Below, piece after piece: positions 15,901-23,520 of a stretch of DNA of 36,598 bases. Position numbers and translations under genes: made by a program. The notes under the pieces are model-generated. The model was not told where the DNA came from and did no database searches. It saw nothing but the letters and a program-made list of their open reading frames with translations. Position 1 is the stretch's first letter, and each line of letters begins with the position of its first letter. The stretch spans positions 1 to 36,598 of the forward strand of contig JAGZIN010000024.1 of assembly GCA_018366195.1 (NCBI GenBank), given 5' to 3'. This DNA comes from Butyricicoccus pullicaecorum. Its GTDB lineage: Bacteria; Bacillota; Clostridia; Oscillospirales; Butyricicoccaceae.

Positions 15901-18397
15901 TGATATTCCAAAGGATTTGATTAAGACCGCAACATTTGCGCTCGATGCAAAGTATCAGCCGAGTAAAACGGTGGTACAAAGTGCAAGCGTTGGAGCCGAT
16001 GGCGTAGTTACCTTTACCGCAGGCACGGCAGAGGGGACAGAAATCATTCCAGTGATTGCCAAAATTCCGAATTTTGAGGATATCACGATACAGATTCAGG
16101 TTAACGTAAGCGGACAGACTGTGGTGGATTTGGGGCTGACTGCACCAGATGTGACCTATAGCGGAACAGCATACGACAGCTGGACAACCACAGTGGATAG
16201 AGCCGATGTGACCGTTCGTTACTATGATTTGCAGGAGCAGCGGGAGCTGGGTACAGATGCACCCAAAAAGGCAGGCTCCTACCGTCTGACTGCAAAGCTT
16301 GCAAAAGATGGTCAGGTGGGCGAAGAAAGCGTAAACTTTGCCATTTCGCCAAAGGAAGTACGATTGTGTGCAATCAATCGTGTCATAAAGGTTGGAGAAC
16401 AGATTCCAGTGCTTGATTCTCCGCAAAAGGATATTGATTATCGGTTTGCAGACGGATATGAGCCGATATCGGGAGAGACGCTGGGCGAAGTCAAAATGGC
16501 GTATCCCAAACAGCCGGACAACCAGCAGGCAGGTTTGTACCAAATCGAAATTGGAATTCCGACGATGCATGACCCTAATTATCGGCTGATCACAGAAAAG
16601 GGGACGCTGACCATCAGTCAGGACGGCACGGCACCCACGATGTATGCCATTCAGGTTGAGGGCGGATATGCCGATTATATGACCGCGCAGGAGCATACAA
16701 CCGTGACGGTTGCAGCTGCTGTGCCGTCAGGCAAGCGTCTTGTCAAATGGACAGCAGATACAAATGATGTTGTTTTTACAGATGAGTATGGAGAGCAGAC
16801 TACATTCCAGATGCCAAACCATGCGGTGACGATTCAGGCAGTGTATGAAGATATTACCGCAGCAATGTACGCTGTGACTGTTACGGGCGGACAGGCCAGT
16901 CCAGCAGAGGCGCAGGCTGGAACACTGGTGACCATTACCGCTGAGGTTCCGCAGGGAAAGCGCTTTACAGGCTGGCAGACAGCGGATTATGACGTTGTCT
17001 TTGCAGATGCACAGGCACAGACAACAACATTCCAAATGCCAGCGCATGCGGTGAAGATTACAGCATTGTTTGAAGATGTGTCAGAGGGCGGCGGCTCCGG
17101 TTCAGGCGGCGGCTCCGGTTCGGGCGGCGGCTCCGGTTCAGGAAGCAGTTCTGGTTCCGGCAGCAGTACATCTAGCTCTGCAAACACGGCAGATATCACG
17201 GTTTCCGGCGATGCTTCGAATACAGCGACATTGGCACCTGCAAAGCCCAGCGCAAACGGAACTGTGGCAGTTTCCAGTGATGCCATTACGCAGGCAATCG
17301 CGCAAGCACAAGCCTATGCAAAGGAACATGATACCTTGGAACATGGAGTTGCAGTTGCGATACCTGTACAGGATATCGAGAATGAACCGTCCCTGCAAAT
17401 CACGCTGCCAGCCAAGGCTTTGTCACAGCTGGTTACAAACAAGGTGGATTCCCTGCAAATTGAGACAGCGCATCGCACGGGTATGACGCTGACGGAAAAT
17501 GCACTCCGTGTGATGTATGTACAGTCAGGCGGGCGTGATATCGTTTTGGAAATGAATCAGGCAAGCTTTACGCAGGCGGAGCCGAAAGGGGTTATCGGAG
17601 CACGTCCTGCCTATGACCTGCAGCTGTGGTATACCGCGAGCGGGAAAAAGGTAACCCTTCAGAATTTTGAGGCGGGAAGCATTTGGGTGACCCTGCCTTA
17701 TACACCAGCGCAGAATGAACGGGCCTCGGATTTGCGGGCAGTCCGCATTGATTCTGATGGTGCGTCCCATTGGCTTGAGAATTCTGCCTATCAGCTGGAA
17801 GAAAATGGTTTGGTCTTTACGCCAACCAGCTTGGGAATTTATGGAGTTGGGCACTCGCCGAGCTTTGTGGATACAGATACCCATTGGGCGAAGGAAAACA
17901 TTCAGTTTGTCACAAGACGCGGTTTGTTTATGGGAACCGGACAGGGCTGCTTTAGCCCGAATGAAGTGCTTTCACGCGGTATGTTCGTAACAGCGCTGGG
18001 CAGGCTGGCTGGTGTTGAGCCGGAAGGGCAGGCGAGCAGCTTCCAAGATGTTGCAGATGCGTCCTACTATGCGCCTTATATCACATGGGCAGCACAAAAC
18101 GGCATTGTGAGCGGCACAGGTGCTGATGTATTCAGACCGGAACAGCCGATTTCCCGTGAAGAAATGGCGGTTATGATGAAGCGTTTCGCAGAAAAGACTG
18201 GTAAAGTCATGCACCTGTCATCAAAGGCAGGTACATTCTCCGACCAGAATCAGATTGCGCCATGGGCACGAGAAGCTGTACAGGAAATGCAGCAGGCGGG
18301 GATACTATCCGGCAAGCGTCTGGGACGTTTTGACCCAACAGGGGCAACGACCCGTGCAGAGGCTGCTGCGGTATTAGAACGCTTTGCTAAAAATTAA
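12977..18397 (+). CDS. giant SLH-anchored surface protein
   Basis: An 1806-residue secreted protein. The GTG at 12977 is chosen because GGGAGG lies seven bases upstream; the open frame begins earlier at a TTG without such a site. A signal peptide (KRKR, hydrophobic core, cleavage near AYA-AEH) leads into a Cys/His cluster (CAHHTAHTSDC, then C..C..C) and a Pro/Glu/Gln-rich stretch. Next comes a Gly/Thr-rich segment resembling a right-handed beta-helix (about 160-500), a Y-T-G-Q-A-V-T-P type Ig-like repeat near 688, further beta-sandwich-like domains, two tandem InlB-B-type repeats (near 1221 and 1297, each ending FQMP-H-V-I-A), a GGGSGS linker (1371 on) and three C-terminal SLH domains (about 1629-1806). 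SLH domains bind pyruvylated wall polymers. No catalytic motif is recognised; an adhesin or polysaccharide-binding role is inferred. Confidence 0.85.
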   Translation: MNEKRKRQAAGLLTVAMTTGMTGVPAYAAEHKPPVEESGLCAHHTAHTSDCNGLLADCEFSCELCDEIVQDVADTPETDKGQSDVPTEEPQIELPSEPPQMSDVQEEMPGQAETPEIQPENTDMPEELPRPQDSPAVPESEEEPVLQDTEEQLLSDLERDGVVTVSTTNQFLEAIKKPNTHIRVDGRITLNLDADPSGRMRPIIIPEGTTIEGGALNFRCPMQLSGDVTIRDMELHFSSANALGSVIHREIFLAGHHLTLENVDTFLRGGDNSLGDLGGTESEMLPTVYGGAYPNTGNIGTNAGLTVTGTKSKFEGIYMGHDANATGGSVAYTDAATLSLAPKTVVKKGIYVDKNRSAAVTIKGSSSFLSSGLSGIHGNEHTTLTLDGVLTQGFDLDNVGHLILDGAAELTPAAGTLHNVTVKAGTKLTLVGNTTIAGDFTGGGTLVLDQNSGTLDIQGTITGETTFYPGTSIGTEGVPVTGHPYITGTSTTNGTEFKLPQSGTYNDYTLTYNGSAWVIEKSYTGEDGTIQTPELGRVEILSIPSSVDATQLGDTPNAAVVKAVWYDKKGNRIPFDVMKETGLCYNIMAIKKNPTENDWSHMVVLEPDDTLPDTYYLTMAETEGTYVLYFTSEEPPSDEDGNPVTLDKAKEFVEKYTLKSCEVTCYKPASSGTEISRVTIEPIGNQVYTGQAVTPSITVKDNAVTLQQGTDYYLNYKDNTAVGTATVEIIGTGKYFGTKTETFQIVKSDAEAMVTANGTENPTVSYGDQIRFTFHAQPKKTGGNRKNYALQPNEVAFYCGKELLGKTRVNTQNEAVLVYRTTDRKIPIGESTITAEFGGSDTLNAGQGQVAVTLQRQTVEVSSIALRDFTYDGARNTTEIQYVVVKGDAGTRLPAVGVAQLPSVTAGAYQTAAVNSWKLSGEDAAWYELPKAPTQIAVSPEVHILPVQAPAPVVVTEFAKPAEQKTSQGVLTALADIPKDLIKTATFALDAKYQPSKTVVQSASVGADGVVTFTAGTAEGTEIIPVIAKIPNFEDITIQIQVNVSGQTVVDLGLTAPDVTYSGTAYDSWTTTVDRADVTVRYYDLQEQRELGTDAPKKAGSYRLTAKLAKDGQVGEESVNFAISPKEVRLCAINRVIKVGEQIPVLDSPQKDIDYRFADGYEPISGETLGEVKMAYPKQPDNQQAGLYQIEIGIPTMHDPNYRLITEKGTLTISQDGTAPTMYAIQVEGGYADYMTAQEHTTVTVAAAVPSGKRLVKWTADTNDVVFTDEYGEQTTFQMPNHAVTIQAVYEDITAAMYAVTVTGGQASPAEAQAGTLVTITAEVPQGKRFTGWQTADYDVVFADAQAQTTTFQMPAHAVKITALFEDVSEGGGSGSGGGSGSGGGSGSGSSSGSGSSTSSSANTADITVSGDASNTATLAPAKPSANGTVAVSSDAITQAIAQAQAYAKEHDTLEHGVAVAIPVQDIENEPSLQITLPAKALSQLVTNKVDSLQIETAHRTGMTLTENALRVMYVQSGGRDIVLEMNQASFTQAEPKGVIGARPAYDLQLWYTASGKKVTLQNFEAGSIWVTLPYTPAQNERASDLRAVRIDSDGASHWLENSAYQLEENGLVFTPTSLGIYGVGHSPSFVDTDTHWAKENIQFVTRRGLFMGTGQGCFSPNEVLSRGMFVTALGRLAGVEPEGQASSFQDVADASYYAPYITWAAQNGIVSGTGADVFRPEQPISREEMAVMMKRFAEKTGKVMHLSSKAGTFSDQNQIAPWAREAVQEMQQAGILSGKRLGRFDPTGATTRAEAAAVLERFAKN
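17087..17140 (+). repeat. three tandem 18-bp repeats encoding GGGSGS
   Basis: Three near-perfect 18-base units inside the SLH giant encode Gly-Gly-Gly-Ser-Gly-Ser and are followed by a degenerate Ser/Gly run. The linker separates the InlB-B-like repeats from the wall-proximal part. Such units can expand or contract by slippage. Confidence 0.9.
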
Positions 18398-18458
18398 AGG
18401 AATAGAATATCGCTTTCCGGGATTGAGGGACAGATTCCATACCCTCTCGGAACATCAG

Positions 18459-18494
18459 AAAAAGGCTGTCGAAAAAATTTCGACAGCCTTTTTT
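18459..18494. terminator. strong intrinsic terminator after the SLH giant
   Basis: A perfect stem of 16 bp (AAAAAGGCTGTCGAAA with its complement, loop of three A) followed by T residues, 60 bases after the stop. The A-rich left arm means it can also stop transcripts of the convergent minus-strand pseudogene. Confidence 0.9.
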
Positions 18495-18515
18495 GAGCGG
18501 GTTGGGATACAACGC

Positions 18516-19209
18516 TTATCCTGCCATCAGGCGGGTATAGGAATCAACGATTTTGAGGTCAGCGGTCAGACGAAGCGGTTCATCGTTTCCGGTATCGACC
18601 AGAAGTACAAGCTCTGCATGTTCTCCAACGAGATTTTTAGAATGTCCGGATATTGCTGAATAAAAAGACGCACCAATACTGCCATTGAGCGTGCGGAAAT
18701 ATAGTTGATACGAGCGCCATGACAATTGGTATAGCGTGCGTTGAGTCCCAGTGATTTGGCAGTTTGATTCATGCGCGCTACAAATGCCTGCTCACTGCCA
18801 GAAATGTGTTCTGCAATCGCGATGCAGGAGGCGCTGGCAGATGGAATCATGATGAGGTTCAAAAGCTCCTCGATCGTATACTGTGCGCCGGAAAACAACG
18901 GGACGGGTTGTGGATAGCTGGCATCACGGGAAATGCGTGAAACAGTGGGACTGATGGTGACAAGATCGTTTTTTGTAAGTTTCCCTGTGCCATTTCTTCA
19001 TACATGATGTAGGCAGTCATGACCTTGGTCATGCTGGCGGGGACGCGTGCGATGTCTGGGTCCTTGGCATATAGGATTTCCCCAGTTTGGTAATCCATGA
19101 CAACCGCAGATGCTGCTTGTGTGGGAAGCCCAGCCGCCTGTGCGGGACAGAGCAGCCCGATGCTGAATAAGCATACAAGCAATAGAGACCATAGACGTTT
19201 GTGTTTCAT
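18516..19209 (-). pseudogene. decayed D-alanyl-D-alanine carboxypeptidase (peptidase S11)
   Basis: The N-terminal part is a normal S11 penicillin-binding protein: signal peptide ending AQA, then VVMDYQTGEILYAKD and the active-site SMTK box (S59-x-x-K62). After codon 80 the frame is broken in a run of six A on the coding strand (18969-18974). One extra base restores the family sequence (NDLVTISPTVSRISRDASYP). In the second frame the usual SxN box reads SAS (IPSASASCIAIAEHISG), so the catalytic Asn is lost. The region expected to carry the KTG box is deleted, and a third frame resumes with VLLVDTGNDEPLRLTADL, like the end of the S11 catalytic domain. With a frameshift, a deletion and a lost catalytic residue it cannot make an active D,D-carboxypeptidase. 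The start is sound: AAGGAGG lies eight bases before the ATG. Confidence 0.85.
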
Positions 19210-19516
19210 GAAAAAGCCCTCCTTCTCATTTGCGAGTGTTTGAATACTTGTATTCAGACTATATATATTTTGCTGTCAATTATGGAGAGGAAAAAAGAAA
19301 TTTTTTATTTTTTGAAAAATTATGTAAAACAGCACAGATGGCAGGGGGCATGAGCAAACGAGCGGAAGCATGACGGCAGTGAGGTACAGCCAAACCGATT
19401 GCAAAGACGCATATTTCAGATGATAATAGGAATCCTTGGTAGAAAAGTGTAGTGTCAAGGGGAAAATGATGCTATAATAGAAAAAGACATTTGAGATATT
19501 GTAAGGATACAGCGAT
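19210..19516. other. divergent intergenic region with operator-like palindrome
   Basis: No gene is seen. On the minus strand there is a TTGACA at 19274-19279, with no good -10 box at the expected distance. A palindrome lies at 19241-19256 (TGAATAC, two-base centre, GTATTCA). On the plus strand a TATAAT-like box near 19472 precedes the next gene. Confidence 0.5.
19241..19256. promoter_or_regulatory. 16-bp palindrome, possible repressor site
   Basis: TGAATAC and GTATTCA flank a two-base centre. It lies where the -10 region of a minus-strand promoter using TTGACA at 19274-19279 would be, between that box and the carboxypeptidase remnant. Position suggests an operator; the regulator is unknown. 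Confidence 0.35.
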
Positions 19517-20281
19517 ATGAGAATTGTGACACAACAGGATATGGAGCAAATCAAGGCAAACCGAACAAGCAATGCACAGCCGTGTATGATGCCGTATGGT
19601 ATGTATGTGGATATCGTAGAATTTCCGGACGGCTGTGTGTTTCCAGATGGGTGCAGATTTGAATATGTACAGGTAAGCCCGAAAAGGTGGACTCGATTTG
19701 GCGACTATTGTAAGTTTGGAGACGCGACTCTGTTTTCGGTTCCCGTGCGGTTTGGGTGGAGTGTGCAGCTTGGAAAGGATTGTGTGAGTACGGCAGATAT
19801 GCAGTTCGAAAAATATGCAGTCATTGGCGAGCATTTTCGTGTGGAGTCTGCGGAGGAACGGGAAAAACCCGTCTCGGTGGAGCTGGGGGCATATAGCCGC
19901 TTGGGCGGACAGTTTGTCATTCGGGGAAATATAGACTTGGGTGTGGGCTGTACCATTGGGGAGCAGGGCACATTTTACTATAATACAGACATTGGAAGAG
20001 ACAATCAAATTGGCGGTCTGTGCAGATTCAAGGGCAGAACTGTATTCGCACAGCCAACCTACTTTGGCGGCTCCTGCCGGTTTGGGGATACCGAGGAGGT
20101 CGAGGCAATTGGCGCAATCTCCATGGATATTCCTTCTCCAGAGGGCAAGAAAACCATCATGACCGTGTATTGTCAGGCAGACAAGACCCTAACAGAGTTT
20201 TGCATGAGCGGAGGCAGACTGGATAAGCGCAGCGTTGAAAAAGCTGTCCAGATTGCAAAAATTATTTTTGACGCGGGCTGA
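19517..20281 (+). CDS. hypothetical beta-helix-like protein
   Basis: A 254-residue cytoplasmic protein of unknown function. From about residue 40 to 195 it repeats short rungs with an aromatic or Cys before a hydrophobic residue and Gly: FGDYCKFGD, VGCTIGEQG, IGGLCRFKG, FGGSCRFGD. This spacing resembles a left-handed or similar beta-helix. About 60 C-terminal residues form a separate, probably alpha/beta tail (KKTIMTVYCQAD and a closing helix). There is no signal peptide. AAGGAT lies eight bases before the ATG, and a TATAAT-like box at about 19472 could be its promoter. It stands alone between the pseudogene and the next accessory gene. Confidence 0.7.
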   Translation: MRIVTQQDMEQIKANRTSNAQPCMMPYGMYVDIVEFPDGCVFPDGCRFEYVQVSPKRWTRFGDYCKFGDATLFSVPVRFGWSVQLGKDCVSTADMQFEKYAVIGEHFRVESAEEREKPVSVELGAYSRLGGQFVIRGNIDLGVGCTIGEQGTFYYNTDIGRDNQIGGLCRFKGRTVFAQPTYFGGSCRFGDTEEVEAIGAISMDIPSPEGKKTIMTVYCQADKTLTEFCMSGGRLDKRSVEKAVQIAKIIFDAG

Positions 20282-20428
20282 CTGCCTGTGCGGTAAAAGC
20301 CCTTCTGAAAGCTGCTTTTTGCATTTTTTGTGTTAAGTTTTTTGCGAAAAAGACGATATTGACTGTGAATAGGTCATAGAGAATGACCCTGAGAACAGAA
20401 AGTCAAGTCAGAAAGGAGGCTGGAAATT

Positions 20429-21889
20429 TTGAATATTGAAATGGGTCAGCATACGATTCCAACACCAGTTCCGCAAAATCGACCGCAGGCTGCTCCGGAA
20501 GGGGTGCCTGCTGGAAAGGGAGAAACAATTGTACAGACAACTGGAAAGCTGGAGGCGTCTGCGCCGGTCGATGAAACGCTAGATGCGCTCATGTCTGTAC
20601 TTCCGGAAAAAACCGAAGAATTTATTGGACAGGCACAAGATTCCTTTACCCAAAGTGAGGCGCTGAGCAAGAAAAATGAACTTATACAGGCATGGAAGGA
20701 CAGCTATCAGCTCCAGCAGAACAGTGCAAATGGAACCATGCCGCAGCAGTCTGCTGGAAGCAAGGATTTTATGATGCAGCAGCCCTTACAGCCATCACAG
20801 CCAGGATTTCAGATGCCAGCCTTGGACGGCAACCTAGATTGGGGCAATATATCCGACGAGATTTTGAATTTTATTCAAAATATGGGAGCTGGAAATGTGG
20901 GAGAGGGGCTGGAGTACCTGATTTCACGCTATGTTGCGCTGGGCAGTCAGGTGATGGACACGCAGGGCAGTGACCGGACAAACCAAAGACAGCAGTTGGA
21001 GCACACCTTTTCCAAGGGTCGCAGACAACTGGTAGATGGATATGTGAATCGTCTCCAAAATACGCTGAAGCTATCTGATGCCGATGCCGCACGGCTCAAA
21101 AATAATCTGGAAACCATGCTCGCAAAGCGTTTGCAGACCTACGAGAAAATAGCGGCACAAACAAAACCGCAGTTGACAGGAAATCCAAAGACCGGACAGG
21201 ACAATCATTATATGGCAGCACAGCTGAGAAATGCGGTGCTGGAAGCCGGTAAGCAGGATTCTGGTTTTTCCTTGCAGGAGCTGCGGGGAAAGGAATTTTC
21301 TTTTGGGGATATGCGGCAGGCAGGGGAGCTGGCGAAGGGCTACCAGATGCTTTATAAAAATGCAGGCATGGGCGCAGAACGTGAGCTGGCTGCCGACCTT
21401 GCTATGGTGGATATGAAGCTGCAAATGCAGATTCGAAAGGGTGCGGTCAGTACTCGCATGGTGAATCTTTTGCAGGGGTCACAAATGCAGCGCCATGAAG
21501 GAGTCATGGACGCGGCTGATGCACGTATTCTTTCGCGCAGCAGCAAAACGCATGTCGCAGCAAACAGTGGAGAACCTGTGAAAGCACCCTTGAATCGGGG
21601 GCTGGTCAAGGATATCTATGAGACAATTCTGCATATCTTTGAGCGAAACGGCGGAGATCCGATGGCAGCCATTCGGGACGGTCTTGCCGCTTTGAGTGGT
21701 AAGAGTGCGGAAGAACTCCATCGAAGCCGCAGCAAAAAAAGCGGGATTCTCTATGAAATTGATGGGCGAGGCTATGCCGGTGCCAACCGTCCAATCGTGC
21801 GCGTCGCACAGGTCGGGCGGATTCGGGATTGTGTGATTGGATTTGGAGTGCTGGCAAGCTTTTTTGCACTCTGGTATTTTATGATGTAA
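20429..21889 (+). CDS. hypothetical tail-anchored protein
   Basis: A 486-residue protein I do not recognise. The TTG at 20429 is taken as start because AAAGGAGG (20412-20419) lies nine bases upstream, while the first in-frame ATG (20441) is too far. The N-terminal 150 residues are rich in Pro, Gln and Met and look disordered; the middle is charged and helical (DAARLKNNLETMLAKRLQTY). The last 19 residues (about 468-486) form a hydrophobic segment ending at the C-terminus, preceded by Arg, which fits a tail-anchored membrane protein with its bulk in the cytoplasm. No enzymatic motif is seen. Isolated transcription unit. Confidence 0.7.
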   Translation: MNIEMGQHTIPTPVPQNRPQAAPEGVPAGKGETIVQTTGKLEASAPVDETLDALMSVLPEKTEEFIGQAQDSFTQSEALSKKNELIQAWKDSYQLQQNSANGTMPQQSAGSKDFMMQQPLQPSQPGFQMPALDGNLDWGNISDEILNFIQNMGAGNVGEGLEYLISRYVALGSQVMDTQGSDRTNQRQQLEHTFSKGRRQLVDGYVNRLQNTLKLSDADAARLKNNLETMLAKRLQTYEKIAAQTKPQLTGNPKTGQDNHYMAAQLRNAVLEAGKQDSGFSLQELRGKEFSFGDMRQAGELAKGYQMLYKNAGMGAERELAADLAMVDMKLQMQIRKGAVSTRMVNLLQGSQMQRHEGVMDAADARILSRSSKTHVAANSGEPVKAPLNRGLVKDIYETILHIFERNGGDPMAAIRDGLAALSGKSAEELHRSRSKKSGILYEIDGRGYAGANRPIVRVAQVGRIRDCVIGFGVLASFFALWYFMM

Positions 21890-21957
21890 CACAGAGCGGA
21901 TACACTGGAGCCGGACGAGATGGCACGCCAATCCCTGCCAACATACAGGAAAGCAAA

Positions 21958-21989
21958 CAGGAGCCAGCACCTTTTGGTGCTGGCTCCTG
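21958..21989. terminator. 14-bp perfect hairpin, terminator-like but without a T run
   Basis: CAGGAGCCAGCACC pairs perfectly with its complement around a TTTT loop, 68 bases after the stop of the tail-anchored gene. No T tract follows on either side, so it may be a less efficient terminator or an mRNA stability element. Confidence 0.55.
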
Positions 21990-22020
21990 CGTGTGAAAAG
22001 AGTCGTGAAGAAAAATAAGT

Positions 22021-22049
22021 TTGATATTTTGCAACACGTTTAGTATAAT
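22021..22049 (+). promoter_or_regulatory. sigma-A promoter of the SMI1/KNR4-like gene
   Basis: TTGATA (22021-22026), 17 bases, TATAAT (22044-22049), 81 bases upstream of the ATG at 22131. Confidence 0.8.
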
Positions 22050-22130
22050 GTAGATGAACCGAATTGTGAAGAAACAATGTGTATAAGCACATAAAACGAC
22101 GAGTGAATGATATCAAAGGAGACAGCAGCG

Positions 22131-23453
22131 ATGAGAGAACAAGAATATGCGGCATATCTGCGCGATCTTGTACAGAAGGCATCTCTTGCCGACCCAGAGC
22201 GAAAGGTATTTGGCGCTGATACGCATCAATACGAGTTAAACCCTGTGCTTTCGTTGGAGGAGGTACAAGCATATCAGGAAAAATATCATGTTGTATTGCC
22301 TTCAGAGTATGTATTCCTGATTACACAGGTCGGAAACGGTGGTGCAGGTCCTTATTATGGAATCTATCCATTGGATTTGAAGCGTTCAAGACATGAAAAT
22401 ATGGGTGTGCCGTTTATCACAAGTCATTTAACACAACAGCAATGGACGGGAAAACTGATGCCGATTTCGCGGGAGAATGAGGATTTAGACGACTGCCCTG
22501 ATGACCTTTATGAGCAAATCGAGTCAGAGGTGCTGCAAGGCGTTTATCCGGTCAGCACACAGGGGTGCAGCTATGAAACCATGGTCGCGGCACAAGGGGA
22601 CGAAGAAAACCGTGTCTTTTATGTCGATATGGATTGGAACTATGAGAACAAGCCCTATGATACCAAAATGACATTTTTGAAATGGTATGAGGATTTCTTC
22701 CTTGAGATTATTGCGGGCAATCGCATGGATTCCTATGGTACGCGCATCATCAAAACAGAGCAGGAACTGATGGATACATTCGCCCAAACAGAGGATTTGG
22801 AGGAGCGCAGAACCATTCTCAACAGCTTTGTTCGTTTTTTGACGCCAAAGCCTGAAAGTATCCGTTTTTTCCAAGACCTTCCGGAGGATACATTGGCAGA
22901 CTATAAGATGGCGCTTTTGCTGTTGTATGATACCGAAAACGGACTCCGACTGTTTTCCCATCTGCTGCAAACAAATCCAGAAGCAGCCCTTGCGCACAGT
23001 ATGTTGGTTCCAAAGGAGCGTTTGCCGGAATACTATGAAACCATGCTGCACTTACTCTATACCATAGAAAATGGCTCGGAAAAGAAATATCGGTATGTAT
23101 CACTACATGATATCCTGCTTTATCGCTTGAGAGAATGTCCACAGCTTCGGGCAAAGGATATCATCATGTTCCTCGAAAAAAACAGCCTGACGGAAGGGGA
23201 TATTAAGACTGCGCTTGATACGCTAAAATATGTTCCTGACCGGCTGGAAGCAGTCGATACGCTTGCCCATTTTATGCGAAATGGCTCCTATTGGGTCGCT
23301 CATACCGCATTGCAGGCAGTTTCCCGTACTCCATGCCGCAGATTGGAGCCTGTATATCTCGAAATGTGGGAGCGTTACCATGCGGATACCTATATGGCTT
23401 CCAATCTTAAAATCGCATTTCAGACAAATGGGATTCCCCTTCCCAAACGGTAA
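22131..23453 (+). CDS. SMI1/KNR4 (SUKH)-like protein with helical C-terminal half
   Basis: A 440-residue cytoplasmic protein. The N-terminal part (about 41-190) fits the SMI1/KNR4 or SUKH family: a short helix, LPSEYVFLITQVGNGGAGP (57-74), GIYPL, and a later Trp-containing FLKWYEDFF helix. SUKH domains are best known as immunity proteins against secreted toxins, though many are not. The C-terminal half (200-440) is helical and repeat-like, perhaps a HEAT-type solenoid. The ATG at 22131 is chosen over an ATG 24 bases earlier because AAAGGAG lies nine bases upstream of it. No toxin gene is adjacent, so an immunity role is not supported by the context. Confidence 0.7.
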   Translation: MREQEYAAYLRDLVQKASLADPERKVFGADTHQYELNPVLSLEEVQAYQEKYHVVLPSEYVFLITQVGNGGAGPYYGIYPLDLKRSRHENMGVPFITSHLTQQQWTGKLMPISRENEDLDDCPDDLYEQIESEVLQGVYPVSTQGCSYETMVAAQGDEENRVFYVDMDWNYENKPYDTKMTFLKWYEDFFLEIIAGNRMDSYGTRIIKTEQELMDTFAQTEDLEERRTILNSFVRFLTPKPESIRFFQDLPEDTLADYKMALLLLYDTENGLRLFSHLLQTNPEAALAHSMLVPKERLPEYYETMLHLLYTIENGSEKKYRYVSLHDILLYRLRECPQLRAKDIIMFLEKNSLTEGDIKTALDTLKYVPDRLEAVDTLAHFMRNGSYWVAHTALQAVSRTPCRRLEPVYLEMWERYHADTYMASNLKIAFQTNGIPLPKR

Positions 23454-23458
23454 GGTTC

Positions 23459-23487
23459 TTGACAATTGCGCCTGAATTCGATACAAT
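23459..23487 (+). promoter_or_regulatory. sigma-A promoter of the YcxB-like gene
   Basis: TTGACA (23459-23464), 17 bases, TACAAT (23482-23487). It starts six bases after the previous stop, which makes the YcxB-like gene its own transcription unit. Confidence 0.85.
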
Positions 23488-23520
23488 TATTTCAAGTAAA
23501 ACGGTTTGGAAGGTGCAAAA

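Noticed and set aside
20295..20320. AAAAGC and GCTTTT as a terminator after the beta-helix-like gene
   Set aside because: The stem is only six base pairs with a long loop; too weak to call.
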